From positions 1-64,000 of the forward strand of contig JANWWN010000010.1 in assembly GCA_025055435.1 (NCBI GenBank): DNA of 64,000 bases, written 5' to 3'. Shown piece by piece: positions 18,214 to 27,721 of this stretch. Positions within the stretch are counted from its first letter, which is position 1. Each line of letters begins with the position of its first letter. Source of the DNA: Cyclobacteriaceae bacterium (GTDB lineage Bacteria; Bacteroidota; Bacteroidia; Cytophagales; Cyclobacteriaceae). The notes under the pieces are model-generated. The model was not told the DNA's origin. It saw nothing but the letters and a program-made list of their open reading frames with translations, and searched no databases. The translations under genes and the position numbers were made by a program.

Positions 18214-19270
18214 TTTTGGCGGAGTTACCGAAGAAGTTGTAACCCGCGAGGAATTTCCGATGGAAAAGGCACTCCGGTTGTTGCAAACCGAAACCATTGC
18301 CATTATCGGTTATGGCGTTCAGGGGCCGGCACAGGCGCTGAATCTGCGCGATAATGGTTTTCGGGTGATTGTTGGACAGCGCAGCGGAACGCGCTCCTGG
18401 CAAAAAGCAATTGAGCATGGCTGGGTGCCGGGCGAAACATTATTTGAAATAGAAGATGCCGCCCGACAGGGCACCATTTTGCAATATCTGCTTTCCGATG
18501 CCGGCCAGATAGCCACCTGGCCCGTTATCAGGCCGCATCTTACTCCGGGTAAAACGCTTTACTTCTCACACGGCTTCGGCATCACCTTTAACGACCAAAC
18601 CGGTATCGTCCCTCCGGCTGATGTGGATGTTATTCTCGTTGCACCCAAAGGCTCAGGTACTTCGGTACGCAGATTATTTCTTCAGGGCAAAGGCATCAAC
18701 TCCAGTTTTGCGGTATACCAGAATGCTTCGGGCAGGGCAAGGGAAAAAGCCATTGCGTTAGGTATCGGTGTCGGCTCGGGGTATTTGTTCGAAACAGATT
18801 TTAAAAAAGAAGTGTATTCCGACCTTACCGGTGAGCGGGGAACGTTGATGGGGGCCATCGCGGGTATTTTTGAAGCACAGTACGAAGTGTTGCGCGCCAA
18901 CGGCCACTCCCCTTCGGAGGCATTCAACGAAACGGTTGAAGAACTTACACAAAGCCTGATGCCACTGGTAGCCGAAAACGGTATGGACTGGATGTATGCC
19001 AATTGTTCGACCACGGCACAGCGCGGTGCACTCGATTGGAAAAAAAGATTTAAGGAAGCAACGCTGCCCATCTTCCGGGAGCTATACGCCTCCGTGGCCA
19101 GCGGCAAGGAAGCCCGCCGCACCATTGAAAGCTGCAGCCAGCCCGATTACCGCGAAAAGCTGGCCGAAGAACTGCTCGAACTGCGCAACAGCGAATTATG
19201 GCGCGCCGGAGCCGTGGTACGCAGCCTGCGGCCGGAAAAAGCCAACGTGGAAGAAAGTATGATTAATTGA
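18200..19270 (+). CDS. ilvC: Ketol-acid reductoisomerase
   Basis: NAD(P)H- and magnesium-dependent isomeroreductase (356 residues) acting after acetolactate synthase. The Rossmann motif is IGYGVQGPAQALNLRDNG (about residue 36 onward), followed by the KGSGTSVRRLF segment and the metal-binding helices with DLTGERGTLMGAIAGIFEAQYE and NETVEELTQSL. The class I length is slightly above the usual 330-340. The start lies within the end of the small subunit gene and the stop is immediately adjacent to the ilvA ATG, so the whole operon is packed without gaps. Confidence 0.95.
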   Translation: MARIDFGGVTEEVVTREEFPMEKALRLLQTETIAIIGYGVQGPAQALNLRDNGFRVIVGQRSGTRSWQKAIEHGWVPGETLFEIEDAARQGTILQYLLSDAGQIATWPVIRPHLTPGKTLYFSHGFGITFNDQTGIVPPADVDVILVAPKGSGTSVRRLFLQGKGINSSFAVYQNASGRAREKAIALGIGVGSGYLFETDFKKEVYSDLTGERGTLMGAIAGIFEAQYEVLRANGHSPSEAFNETVEELTQSLMPLVAENGMDWMYANCSTTAQRGALDWKKRFKEATLPIFRELYASVASGKEARRTIESCSQPDYREKLAEELLELRNSELWRAGAVVRSLRPEKANVEESMIN

Positions 19271-20536
19271 ATGATCCATAACTACATGGACGTGGCTGAA
19301 AAATACGCAGTGGACGTTGTTGCTGCCGGTAAAACGCTGGAAAAAGTGGTACTCAAAACACCGTTGCAGTACCATAAGCGGTTGTCGGAAAACTATCAGT
19401 GCGAAGTTTACCTGAAGCGCGAGGACCTTCAGGTGGTGCGTTCATACAAAATCAGGGGGGCCTATAATTTCATTTCTAATCTTTCGGAGACGGAAAGAAA
19501 TCGTGGAATAGTATGTGCCAGCGCAGGTAATCATGCACAGGGTGTTGCTTTTTCATGCAGGCAACTTGGAATCAGTGGAACCATTTATATGCCGGCTATC
19601 ACTCCACGGCAAAAAATCAATCAGGTAAAAATGTTTGGTGGCGATTCCATTGAAATTGTTCTGGTAGGCGATTCATTTGACGCGTGTCAGGAGCATGCAA
19701 TGCAACATGCGCGACTCCTGGAAAAAGTTTTTGTACCGCCTTTTGACCACGAAAAAATAATTGAAGGCCAGGGCAGCGTGGCCCAGGAAATTTTAGAACA
19801 ACTCCCGGATGTAGATTACCTGTTTGTTCCCATAGGAGGCGGAGGGCTTTGTGCCGGCATGGGCCTTTTCTTCAGGCTTTTCTCTCCGCAAACCCACATT
19901 ATTGGGGCCGAGCCGCAAGGGGCCCCGTCAATGACTGAAGCCTTGCGGGCCGGACGGCCGGTAACAGTTGAAAAAATCCAGCGCTTTGTTGATGGGGCCG
20001 CTGTAAAAAAAGTGGGACGCCTTACTTTTAATATCTGCCGCGAAGTACTGAACGATATTGTTTTGGTGCACGAAGGAAAGGTATGTTCTGTTATCCTGCA
20101 GTTGTATAATGAGGATGCTATCGTTGCCGAGCCGGCCGGCGTGCTGAGTATTGCTGCACTTGAACAGTACAGCGAACGGATTCGGGGTAAACGCGTAGTT
20201 TGTGTACTGAGTGGTGGGAATAACGACATCGATCGGATGCAGGAAATCAAAGAACGCTCGCTGTTGTACGAAGGACTTAAACATTATTTCATTATCCGCT
20301 TCGCTCAACGACCCGGTGCGTTGAAAGAATTCGTTAATAACGTCCTTGGTCCTACCGATGACATTGTACGATTTGAGTTTATTCAGAAACATAATAAAGA
20401 AACCGGGCCCGCGCTGGTGGGAATTGAAGTAAAATCAAAGAATGATTTTTCCAGTCTGATAGACCGCATGAATAATCATCAGTTGAATTATACACTTATT
20501 AACCAGCACGAAAATCTTTTTGAATACATCATATGA
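19271..20536 (+). CDS. ilvA: Threonine dehydratase, biosynthetic
   Basis: PLP enzyme (421 residues) deaminating threonine to 2-ketobutyrate, the entry step to isoleucine. The PLP lysine lies in SYKIRGAYNF, the glycine-rich phosphate loop is PIGGGGLCAG, and the SGGNND segment is near the end of the catalytic domain. The last ~95 residues (from HYFIIRFAQRPGALKEF) form one ACT-like regulatory domain rather than the two in E. coli IlvA, as in the shorter Bacillus-type enzyme. It is the last gene of the ilv operon and uses the threonine made by the next operon. Confidence 0.93.
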   Translation: MIHNYMDVAEKYAVDVVAAGKTLEKVVLKTPLQYHKRLSENYQCEVYLKREDLQVVRSYKIRGAYNFISNLSETERNRGIVCASAGNHAQGVAFSCRQLGISGTIYMPAITPRQKINQVKMFGGDSIEIVLVGDSFDACQEHAMQHARLLEKVFVPPFDHEKIIEGQGSVAQEILEQLPDVDYLFVPIGGGGLCAGMGLFFRLFSPQTHIIGAEPQGAPSMTEALRAGRPVTVEKIQRFVDGAAVKKVGRLTFNICREVLNDIVLVHEGKVCSVILQLYNEDAIVAEPAGVLSIAALEQYSERIRGKRVVCVLSGGNNDIDRMQEIKERSLLYEGLKHYFIIRFAQRPGALKEFVNNVLGPTDDIVRFEFIQKHNKETGPALVGIEVKSKNDFSSLIDRMNNHQLNYTLINQHENLFEYII

Positions 20537-20636
20537 AATTAATTATAGTAATGGCTTATGAATAAATGCTGTAATGTAACCGTAATTTCAAGAATTCACC
20601 TTAGTTACCTACCGGCAGGCGAAACTTTTTTTCTTC

Positions 20637-20710
20637 ATGATTTTTCTGCTTATCGGGTTACAGTTCCCACCGCTACTGCCTGCACATTCACCACGGGGCA
20701 ACCCGTGTAA
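20637..20710 (+). promoter_or_regulatory. Candidate thr operon leader: Thr-rich frame without start codon
   Basis: In the frame ending at TAA 20708-20710 the translation reads TVPTATACTFTTGQPV, with six Thr codons between 20660 and 20695 and an ending like the TTG-x tail of the E. coli thr leader. No ATG, GTG or TTG opens this frame. The ATG at 20637 is one nucleotide out of register; a single extra T in the T5 run after it would fuse the two into a 23-residue Thr-rich leader peptide. The end of the frame forms a hairpin, CACGGG-GCAA-CCCGTG (20692-20707), with a GNRA-type tetraloop. Confidence 0.5.
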
Positions 20711-20740
20711 ATTCAACCCTTATTTCCTGTTGATTCTCAG

Positions 20741-20772
20741 GCTTCTTTTTAGGAAGCAGATTTTATTTTTCT
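20741..20772 (+). terminator. Possible thr operon attenuator terminator
   Basis: Short stem GCTTCT (20741-20746) and GGAAGC (20752-20757) with one G-U pair and a TTTTA loop, followed three bases later by TTTTATTTTTCTT. It lies 18 bp before the thrA start. The stem is weak (six pairs) compared with the ilv, leu and phe terminators, so this call is tentative. Confidence 0.4.
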
Positions 20773-20790
20773 TAAACCTGTATTGTGTCT

Positions 20791-23241
20791 ATGAAAGTTT
20801 TGAAGTTTGGAGGTTCCAGTGTCGCCACACCCGGGCGCATCAGTAATGTAATTGAAATTGTAAAGCGAAACTATCAACCAGACCAAATCGCTTTGGTGTT
20901 TTCAGCTTTCGGCGGAGTAACCGATCAGCTTATCCGCATCAGCGACATGGCTGTGCAGGGTGATGCCGAATATACCCTGGAATTCAGGCGATTGGCAGAG
21001 AGACATCAGCAAGCCATTCGCGATTTGATTACCGTAAGCCGTCAAAGCCATGTGCTGGCACACATCACCATTCAGCTCAACGAGCTCGAAGATATACTGC
21101 ACGGTGTTTACCTGATACGGGAACGCACACCGCGATCGCTGGATTACATCATGAGTTTTGGTGAGCGGCTGAGCGCATACATCATCAGTGAAGCTTTTAA
21201 CTCAGCAGGTATCTCCGCTGAATATGCAGATGCCCGAAAGCTGATACAAACAGATAATCAATTTGGTGCCGCTCAGGTCGATTTTGAAGTTAGCTTTCAT
21301 CATATCCGTGAGCATTTTAAACTTCATAAACAAATGCAGGTAATCACCGGCTTCATTGCATCCTCCGCAACGGGGGAAACGACTACCCTGGGAAGAAGCG
21401 GCTCCGACTACACGGCCTCCATCATCGCGGCAGCGCTGCATGCTGAAGTAGTTGAGATATGGACGGATGTTGACGGTATCATGACCGCCAATCCGAAACT
21501 GGTGAAAAAAGCATTTACTATTCCTGAAATGAGCTACGAGGAAGCAATGGAGTTGTCGCACTTCGGAGCAAAAGTGATTTTCCCGGCAACCATGCGTCCG
21601 GCCATGGAGTATGGAATCCCCATTCGTATTAAAAATACCTTTAACCCGGTTTCGTCAGGTACATTAATTCGATCGGGAAAAGTTAACGGAAAACTCATTA
21701 AGGGTATATCGGTCATTGATCGTATTAGTCTTGTGAATGTGCAGGGCAGCGGTATGGTAGGTGTGGTAGGAATTGCCCAGCGATTGTTTGAAGCTTTGAC
21801 ACGCGAACGTATTAACGTAATACTCATCAGCCAGGCTTCATCCGAGCATTCCATCTGTCTTGCTGTTGAAGCCGGCGCGGGAAAGAGGGCACTTCGGGCT
21901 TTGGAGCGTGAGTTTCGTCATGAATTACGCGATAAACATATTGACCATATTTACCTTGGTGAAGATCACAGCATCATAGCGGTGGTGGGCGATGGCATGA
22001 AGCATCAGCCGGGCACCAGTGGCCGTATGTTTTCGGCATTAGGTAAAAACGGTGTTAATGTAGTGGCGATTGCGCAGGGTTCGTCCGAACGAAACATTTC
22101 AGCTGTTATCCGTAATACCGATACTGCTAAAGCGGTTGCGGCACTGCACGATGCATTCTTCCTGTCGGATAATAAAACGGTAAACGTTTTCCTTGTCGGA
22201 ACCGGTTTAATTGGCAGCACATTGTTGCGGCAACTGGCAAACCAGCAGGAGCAGCTGATAGCTACAAATCATTTGGAAATCCGACTTATTGGATTGGCCA
22301 ACAGTCGTAAAATGTTTTTTAATTACGATGGAATAAATCCGAAAGAAGCATTGCAAAAACTGCATGAGGCCGGAGATTCAATGAACCTTGAAATGTTTCG
22401 GAAAACCTTACTTGAGCTCAATTTACCTAACAGTGTATTTGTAGATTGTACGGCAAGCGAACAGGTTGCCGGGTTATACGAATCCCTGCTTCAGGCATCG
22501 GTATCGGTGGTAACGCCGAACAAGAAAGCCAATTCGGGTGCTTATGAAAACTATAAAAAGCTGGTTAAAGCCAGACTCAGTCATGGTGTATATTATTTAT
22601 ATGAAACGAACGTAAGTGCAGGTTTACCGGTAATCAGTACATTAAATGATTTATTACTGAGCGGAGATACGGTAATTCGAATTGAAGCGGTGCTGAGCGG
22701 TACCCTGAATTATATCTTCTCAAATTTTACCGAAGGAAAAAAATTCAGTGAAATTGTGGCCGATGCCAAGGCAAAGGGCTTTACGGAACCCGATGTACGC
22801 GATGATTTGAGCGGTATGGATGTAGCCCGTAAAATATTGATACTCGCCAGGGAATGCGGGCTGACGATGGAACCCGAACAGGTTGAAGTGCAAAGTCTTA
22901 TCCCGGAACGGCAATTAACTCAGCTGACTGCCGATGCGTTCATGGAACAACTTGCTGATTACGATCATTGGTATGAAAATTTCAGGAGGGAGGCGCAACA
23001 AACCAATCGCAAACTTTGCTATACAGCCGTGCTTCAGGATGGCAACATTCGCGTTGGTTTGCAGTTTGTTTCGAAAGAACATCCTTTTTACGGTTTATCG
23101 GGAAGCGATAATATTCTGATGTTTACCACATCGCGTTACCGCGAACGGCCTATGGTGATTCGTGGTCCCGGAGCCGGTGCTGAAGTTACTGCAGCAGGGG
23201 TGTTTGCCGACATCATTCGAATAGGTAATCATATCCGGTAG
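20791..23241 (+). CDS. thrA: Bifunctional aspartokinase / homoserine dehydrogenase
   Basis: Fusion enzyme (816 residues) catalysing the first and third steps from aspartate to threonine. The kinase half begins with VLKFGGSSVATPGRI and contains ACT regulatory domains around residues 300-450. The dehydrogenase half begins with the NAD(P) motif FLVGTGLIGSTLL (about residue 465) and carries VTPNKKAN and SGTLNYIFS. I use the ATG at 20791, which starts directly at the conserved KVLKFGG, rather than a GTG two codons upstream. It heads the thrABC operon and follows a leader region with a Thr-rich frame. Confidence 0.95.
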   Translation: MKVLKFGGSSVATPGRISNVIEIVKRNYQPDQIALVFSAFGGVTDQLIRISDMAVQGDAEYTLEFRRLAERHQQAIRDLITVSRQSHVLAHITIQLNELEDILHGVYLIRERTPRSLDYIMSFGERLSAYIISEAFNSAGISAEYADARKLIQTDNQFGAAQVDFEVSFHHIREHFKLHKQMQVITGFIASSATGETTTLGRSGSDYTASIIAAALHAEVVEIWTDVDGIMTANPKLVKKAFTIPEMSYEEAMELSHFGAKVIFPATMRPAMEYGIPIRIKNTFNPVSSGTLIRSGKVNGKLIKGISVIDRISLVNVQGSGMVGVVGIAQRLFEALTRERINVILISQASSEHSICLAVEAGAGKRALRALEREFRHELRDKHIDHIYLGEDHSIIAVVGDGMKHQPGTSGRMFSALGKNGVNVVAIAQGSSERNISAVIRNTDTAKAVAALHDAFFLSDNKTVNVFLVGTGLIGSTLLRQLANQQEQLIATNHLEIRLIGLANSRKMFFNYDGINPKEALQKLHEAGDSMNLEMFRKTLLELNLPNSVFVDCTASEQVAGLYESLLQASVSVVTPNKKANSGAYENYKKLVKARLSHGVYYLYETNVSAGLPVISTLNDLLLSGDTVIRIEAVLSGTLNYIFSNFTEGKKFSEIVADAKAKGFTEPDVRDDLSGMDVARKILILARECGLTMEPEQVEVQSLIPERQLTQLTADAFMEQLADYDHWYENFRREAQQTNRKLCYTAVLQDGNIRVGLQFVSKEHPFYGLSGSDNILMFTTSRYRERPMVIRGPGAGAEVTAAGVFADIIRIGNHIR

Positions 23242-23243
23242 TT

Positions 23244-24206
23244 ATGGCTGCGCGTAAATTCCAATCTGAAACCATACGAGCTTTTGCACCGGCAACCGTA
23301 GCCAACGTTGCCTGCGGATTTGATGTGTTTGGCATGGCTCTGGAACAACCCGGTGATGAGGTCGAGCTTACGCTAAACAATTCAGGCGAAGTACGCATTT
23401 GTGCTATTACCGGAGATAACGGGCTGCTCCCTTTGGAAGTGCATCGAAACACAGCCGGTGTGGCAATAACAAGTCTTTTACGTTATTTACAAGAAAACAC
23501 CGGAGCAGAAATCATTCTTCATAAAAAACTTCCTTCCGGCAGTGGTATGGGTTCCAGTGCTTCGAGTGCTGCAGCTGCGCTGGTTGCGGCCAACGAAGCG
23601 CTGGGTAATCCACTTACACGTAAAGACCTCATACCGTTTGCCATGGAAGCCGAGCGCGTAGCGTGCGGCTCAGCTCATGCCGACAATGTTGCGCCGGCTT
23701 TGCTGGGTGGCTTTGTACTGGTGCGCGACCCTGCCGAACCTGATTTGATCGAAATCCCTTTACCTCCCGATTTGTACTGTGTGGTGGTGCATCCGCGTAC
23801 GGAGATACCCACGCGCGAAGCCCGTTTAGCACTTAAGCAACATGTGCGCTTAACCGATGCTGTAACACAATGGGCTAATACGGCTGCGCTGATAGCAGGA
23901 TTTTTCCGTCAGGATTACCAACTGATTGCCCGTTCGCTCAAAGACGTTGTGGCCGAACCTGTTCGATCGGTTTTCATTCCCGGCTTTGGTTCAGTACGTG
24001 AGGCAGCCCTTCAGGCCGGGGCGTTGGGGTGCAGCATTTCCGGGTCAGGCCCGGCAATATTCGCTCTGTGCAAAGGATCGCGATGCGCTGAAAATGTTGC
24101 TATCGAAATGCAACATGCTTTTCTGAAAGCAGGGCTGAACAGCACACCCTACATTTCGGCACTGCCGGCACCCGGCGCAAGCATCATTACCAGAACATCA
24201 GACTAA
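23244..24206 (+). CDS. thrB: Homoserine kinase
   Basis: GHMP-family kinase (320 residues) phosphorylating homoserine. The ATP loop is LPSGSGMGSSASSAAAAL at about residues 96-113; the N-terminal strand FAPATVANVACGFDVFGMAL and the C-terminal GCSISGSGPAIFAL are the other two GHMP motifs. It begins two bases after the thrA stop and is followed by thrC after a 9-bp gap. Confidence 0.95.
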   Translation: MAARKFQSETIRAFAPATVANVACGFDVFGMALEQPGDEVELTLNNSGEVRICAITGDNGLLPLEVHRNTAGVAITSLLRYLQENTGAEIILHKKLPSGSGMGSSASSAAAALVAANEALGNPLTRKDLIPFAMEAERVACGSAHADNVAPALLGGFVLVRDPAEPDLIEIPLPPDLYCVVVHPRTEIPTREARLALKQHVRLTDAVTQWANTAALIAGFFRQDYQLIARSLKDVVAEPVRSVFIPGFGSVREAALQAGALGCSISGSGPAIFALCKGSRCAENVAIEMQHAFLKAGLNSTPYISALPAPGASIITRTSD

Positions 24207-24215
24207 CCCGATACC

Positions 24216-25511
24216 ATGAAATATTGTAGCCTGGGAAACCGGTCAAAACACGTTACGTTTCGCGAAGCTTTGCTTAAGGGTATTGCTGAAGATGGAACTC
24301 TTTTTATTCCGGAAAGCATTCCCAGACTGGATAATGAAAAGCTGGAATCATTTACCGGACTATCGTTTAGTGAAATTGCAGGTATAATACTTGAAAAATT
24401 TTTGGATGATGATTTTAATCACCGGGAAATTGAGCTTCTTGTAAAAGAAGCATTCAATTTTGATTGTAAGCTTGTCAACATTCAACCGGATGTGTGGGCT
24501 TTGGAATTATTTCATGGTCCGACACTTGCTTTTAAGGATTTTGGCGCGCGTTTACTGGCGCAGGTGCTTGGCCGGCTTACTGATTCCCATTACCGGAACA
24601 TTACGATTTTGGTTGCTACTTCCGGCGATACCGGCAGTGCAGTGGCTCATGCATTTTATAGTATATCAGGTATACAAGTAGTTATACTTTATCCTTCAGG
24701 CAAAGTCAGTGTGCTGCAGGAAAAACAAATGGCCTCCCTGGGTGGAAATATTCATGCGCTTCGGATAGACGGAAATTTTGATGACTGTCAGCGTCTGGTC
24801 AAGGAAGCTTTTTCCGACCCGGAACTGCGGGAAGAGTTGTTTCTTACATCGGCCAACTCCATTAATGTAGCTCGTTGGATTGCCCAAACTGTCTATTATG
24901 CCTATGCATGGTCGCGTCTGCCTGAAAGGAAGCAAGTGATTTTTTCGGTGCCCAGCGGAAATTTCGGAAATCTGTCGGCTGGGGTGTTAGCCAAAAAAAT
25001 GGGCATTCCGGTGAGTGCGTTTGCTGCATCTACCAATGTTAACGATGTGGTGCCTGCCTACCTTCGGTCGCGGGTTTATCTTCCGCGTCCTTCTCAGTCA
25101 ACTATCAGCAACGCGATGGATGTGGGTAACCCCAATAATTTTCCCCGTTTGTTGCATTTGTACGAAAACGACTGGAATAAAATTTCAGGTGAAGTAAAGG
25201 GATTTTCCTTTTCGGACGAGGCAACGCGCCAGGCGATAAAAACCCTTTATTCGGATTATGGGTACCTGGCCGATCCGCACAGTGCCATCGGATGGCTGGG
25301 CCTTCGGCAACTGCTTTACCATAATCCCGGAAGCACAGGCGTTTTCCTGGCTACTGCTCATCCGGCTAAGTTCACTGAAGTGGTTGAACCCGTTATCGGT
25401 TCGTCAATACCTCTTCCGTATCAGCTTGAAATCTTAAAAAGTAAACCTGTTGTTAGTAAACTCCTATCTCCTCATTACAATGAGTTGAAAGCTTTTCTTT
25501 TAGCTTGTTGA
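24216..25511 (+). CDS. thrC: Threonine synthase
   Basis: PLP enzyme (431 residues) converting O-phosphohomoserine to threonine. The N-terminal domain starts MKYCSLGNRSKHVTFREALLKG, and the PLP lysine is Lys107 in LAFKDFGARLL. The SGDTGSAVAHAF and PSGNFGNLSAG motifs bind the phosphate and cofactor. Last gene of thrABC; no strong terminator follows it before the leu leader block, so some read-through into the leu leader is possible. Confidence 0.95.
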   Translation: MKYCSLGNRSKHVTFREALLKGIAEDGTLFIPESIPRLDNEKLESFTGLSFSEIAGIILEKFLDDDFNHREIELLVKEAFNFDCKLVNIQPDVWALELFHGPTLAFKDFGARLLAQVLGRLTDSHYRNITILVATSGDTGSAVAHAFYSISGIQVVILYPSGKVSVLQEKQMASLGGNIHALRIDGNFDDCQRLVKEAFSDPELREELFLTSANSINVARWIAQTVYYAYAWSRLPERKQVIFSVPSGNFGNLSAGVLAKKMGIPVSAFAASTNVNDVVPAYLRSRVYLPRPSQSTISNAMDVGNPNNFPRLLHLYENDWNKISGEVKGFSFSDEATRQAIKTLYSDYGYLADPHSAIGWLGLRQLLYHNPGSTGVFLATAHPAKFTEVVEPVIGSSIPLPYQLEILKSKPVVSKLLSPHYNELKAFLLAC

Positions 25512-25530
25512 AACATGACGCGGCTTTTCA

Positions 25531-25560
25531 CTACCTAACATTTGTCAGTAAAAAATTTTT
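25531..25560 (+). promoter_or_regulatory. Conserved leader block upstream of leu operon
   Basis: CTACCTAACATTTGT (25531-25545) is identical to the block at 13310-13324 upstream of ilv and is again followed by TAAAAAATTTTT. It starts 20 bp after the thrC stop. Identity in two leaders of related operons, with an otherwise diverged sequence, supports a regulatory or promoter role. Confidence 0.5.
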
Positions 25561-25642
25561 GAAAATCAGTTTTTTTTCTGGCGATATTTTTAGTTAAAGC
25601 AGATATTAGCAGATGAAAACAGATTATCATAGCTACAGGGAG

Positions 25643-25676
25643 CCGCTCCGGTATTAGCCGGAGCGGTTTCGTTTTC
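25643..25676 (+). terminator. leu operon leader terminator (attenuator-like)
   Basis: Stem CCGCTCCGG (25643-25651), loop TATTAG, stem CCGGAGCGG (25658-25666), then TTTCGTTTTC. Size, loop length and the T3-4/G/T4 tail match the ilv and phe attenuators. It is 30 bp before leuC, so it could either end thrABC transcripts or attenuate leuCDBA. I found no Leu-rich leader ORF and no competing upstream arm; the only ATG nearby (25613) encodes a 14-residue peptide with a single Leu codon. Confidence 0.8.
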
Positions 25677-25706
25677 TTAAGGTAAGAGCTAACTAACAGT
25701 TGTTTA

Positions 25707-27116
25707 ATGTCCGTTTCAAAAACCTTGTTCGATAAAATCTGGGATGCGCATGTAGTAAAGCAGAAAGAAGGATACCCGGATGTACTGTTTATTGACCGTC
25801 ATTTTATTCACGAAGTAACCAGTCCGCAGGCTTTTGACGGTTTACGCAAACGCAATATTCCGGTATTCCGGCCTCAACGAACCACAGCCACAGCCGATCA
25901 CAATGTTCCAACCAAAGATCAGCACCTGCCCATCCGTGAAGCCCTGTCCAGACACCAGGTAGAAAAACTGCGGGCAAACTGTGCTGAGTTTGGTATTGAA
26001 CTGTACGACCTGGGCCATCCCTATCAGGGCATCGTTCATATCATCGGTCCGGAACTTGGCCTTACGCTGCCGGGCATGACCATTGTGTGTGGCGACAGTC
26101 ACACATCCACCCATGGTGCATTTGGCACCATTGCGTTTGGCATCGGCACCAGCGAGGTAGAACAAGTGCTGGCCACTCAGTGCATTTTACAATACCGGCC
26201 CAAAACCATGCGCATTGAAGTAAATGGCACGTTGCAAAAAGGAGTAGTGGCGAAAGATATCATTCTGTATATCATATCAAAAATTTCGGCCAGCGGTGCA
26301 ACAGGCTATTTTGTGGAATATGCCGGTTCAGCCATAGAAAATCTATCGATGGAGGCGCGCATGACCATCTGCAATATGAGCATTGAAATGGGTGCGCGTG
26401 GCGGACTTATCGCTCCGGATGACACCACCTTTAACTACATCCGCGGAAGACGCTTCGCGCCGCAAGGTGAAGAACTTAATCGCCTTATCAATAAATGGAA
26501 GCAACTGAAATCGGATGCTGGTGCAAGCTATGATAAAGTATTGCGCTTTGAGGCATCCGATATCGCACCCATGATTACCTATGGCACTAATCCGGGTATG
26601 GGCATCCGCATTACCGACCGTATTCCGACACCGGATGAACTGAACGCGCTGAGTGAAAAAAGTTCATTTGTCAAATCCCTGCAGTATATGGGCCTGGAAC
26701 CGGGCACAACTTTACTGGGTAAGAAAGTGGATTATGTATTTATTGGCAGTTGCACCAATGCCCGAATTGAAGATCTGCGCATGGTGGCGCGCGTGGTGAA
26801 AGGTAAAAAGAAAGCCCCGGATGTAGAGGTATGGGTAGTGCCGGGATCGAAGCAGGTGGAGAAGCAGGCACGCGAGGAAGGTCTCGACCGGATTTTTGAA
26901 GAAGCCGGATTCGAACTGCGCGGCCCGGGTTGTTCGGCCTGCCTGGGCATGAACGAAGATAAGATACCGGCCGGAAAGTATTGCATCAGCACATCGAACC
27001 GCAACTTCGAAGGCCGCCAGGGTCCCGGTGCCCGAACCTTTCTGGCCAGCCCGCTGAGTGCGGCTGCAGCGGCCATTACCGGACGTATTACGGATGTGCG
27101 GGAGTTTTTGGAGTAA
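25707..27116 (+). CDS. leuC: 3-isopropylmalate dehydratase, large subunit
   Basis: Aconitase-family subunit (469 residues) isomerising 2- to 3-isopropylmalate. The cluster ligands are Cys349 ([11 protein letters not shown]), Cys409 and Cys412 ([11 protein letters not shown]). Other signatures are [14 protein letters not shown] and [11 protein letters not shown]. The start codon is preceded by AACTAACAGTTGTTTA, almost the same sequence that precedes ilvE. First gene of leuCDBA. Confidence 0.96.
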   Translation: MSVSKTLFDKIWDAHVVKQKEGYPDVLFIDRHFIHEVTSPQAFDGLRKRNIPVFRPQRTTATADHNVPTKDQHLPIREALSRHQVEKLRANCAEFGIELYDLGHPYQGIVHIIGPELGLTLPGMTIVCGDSHTSTHGAFGTIAFGIGTSEVEQVLATQCILQYRPKTMRIEVNGTLQKGVVAKDIILYIISKISASGATGYFVEYAGSAIENLSMEARMTICNMSIEMGARGGLIAPDDTTFNYIRGRRFAPQGEELNRLINKWKQLKSDAGASYDKVLRFEASDIAPMITYGTNPGMGIRITDRIPTPDELNALSEKSSFVKSLQYMGLEPGTTLLGKKVDYVFIGSCTNARIEDLRMVARVVKGKKKAPDVEVWVVPGSKQVEKQAREEGLDRIFEEAGFELRGPGCSACLGMNEDKIPAGKYCISTSNRNFEGRQGPGARTFLASPLSAAAAAITGRITDVREFLE

Positions 27117-27127
27117 GCGTAAAGATT

Positions 27128-27721
27128 ATGAAGGAGAAGTTTCTGAAACTTGTTTCGACAGCCGTGCCGCTACCGGTGGAAAATATTGACACCGACCAGA
27201 TTATTCCGGCGCGGTTCCTTAAAGCCACTATACGCGAAGGCTTTGGCGAAAACCTGTTTCGCGACTGGCGTTTTGATGAACAGGGAAATCCGAAACCCGG
27301 TTTTGTACTGAACAATCCGAAATACAGCGGCAGGATTTTAGTAGCCGGAAAAAATTTTGGCTGCGGTAGCAGTCGCGAGCATGCCGCATGGGCGCTGTAT
27401 GACTATGGCTTTCGGGCGATCCTATCCAGCTTCTTTGCCGACATCTTCCGGAATAACGCCCTGAACAACGCTTTACTGCCCGTACAGGTAAGCGATGATT
27501 TTCTGCAAAGAATTTTTCGGATTGTTGAACAGGATCCGTCAAGTAAGATAACCATTGACCTTGAAAATCAGCAGGTGGTCCTTCCGGATGGCACCAGTTC
27601 ATCCTTCGATATCAATCCGTATAAAAAAGTCTGCCTGATGAATGGCTACGATGACATTGACTATCTGCTGAGTCTGCGTGATGAGATTGCCGCATTTGAA
27701 AAATCATTGACTGAGTCATGA
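27128..27721 (+). CDS. leuD: 3-isopropylmalate dehydratase, small subunit
   Basis: Swivelling-domain partner of LeuC (197 residues). It has the typical N-terminal [20 protein letters not shown] and [17 protein letters not shown] motifs. A longer upstream frame overlapping leuC exists, but the ATG at 27128 starts the family-typical protein 11 bp after the leuC stop. The end overlaps leuB by four bases (ATGA). Confidence 0.96.
   Translation: MKEKFLKLVSTAVPLPVENIDTDQIIPARFLKATIREGFGENLFRDWRFDEQGNPKPGFVLNNPKYSGRILVAGKNFGCGSSREHAAWALYDYGFRAILSSFFADIFRNNALNNALLPVQVSDDFLQRIFRIVEQDPSSKITIDLENQQVVLPDGTSSSFDINPYKKVCLMNGYDDIDYLLSLRDEIAAFEKSLTES

Noticed and set aside
20637-20846. 70-codon ORF from ATG 20637 as a real protein
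   Set aside because: It runs into thrA in another frame and is hydrophobic by A/T richness alone; the Thr-rich adjacent frame explains the region better.
25613-25657. ATG-initiated 14-residue peptide as a leu leader
   Set aside because: It contains only one Leu codon and overlaps the terminator stem. Shifting the frame by removing one A gives three Ile codons but still no Leu run.
26981-27128. Long N-terminal extension of leuD
   Set aside because: The added residues come from an alternative frame of leuC and are absent from the family; ATG 27128 starts at the conserved N terminus.
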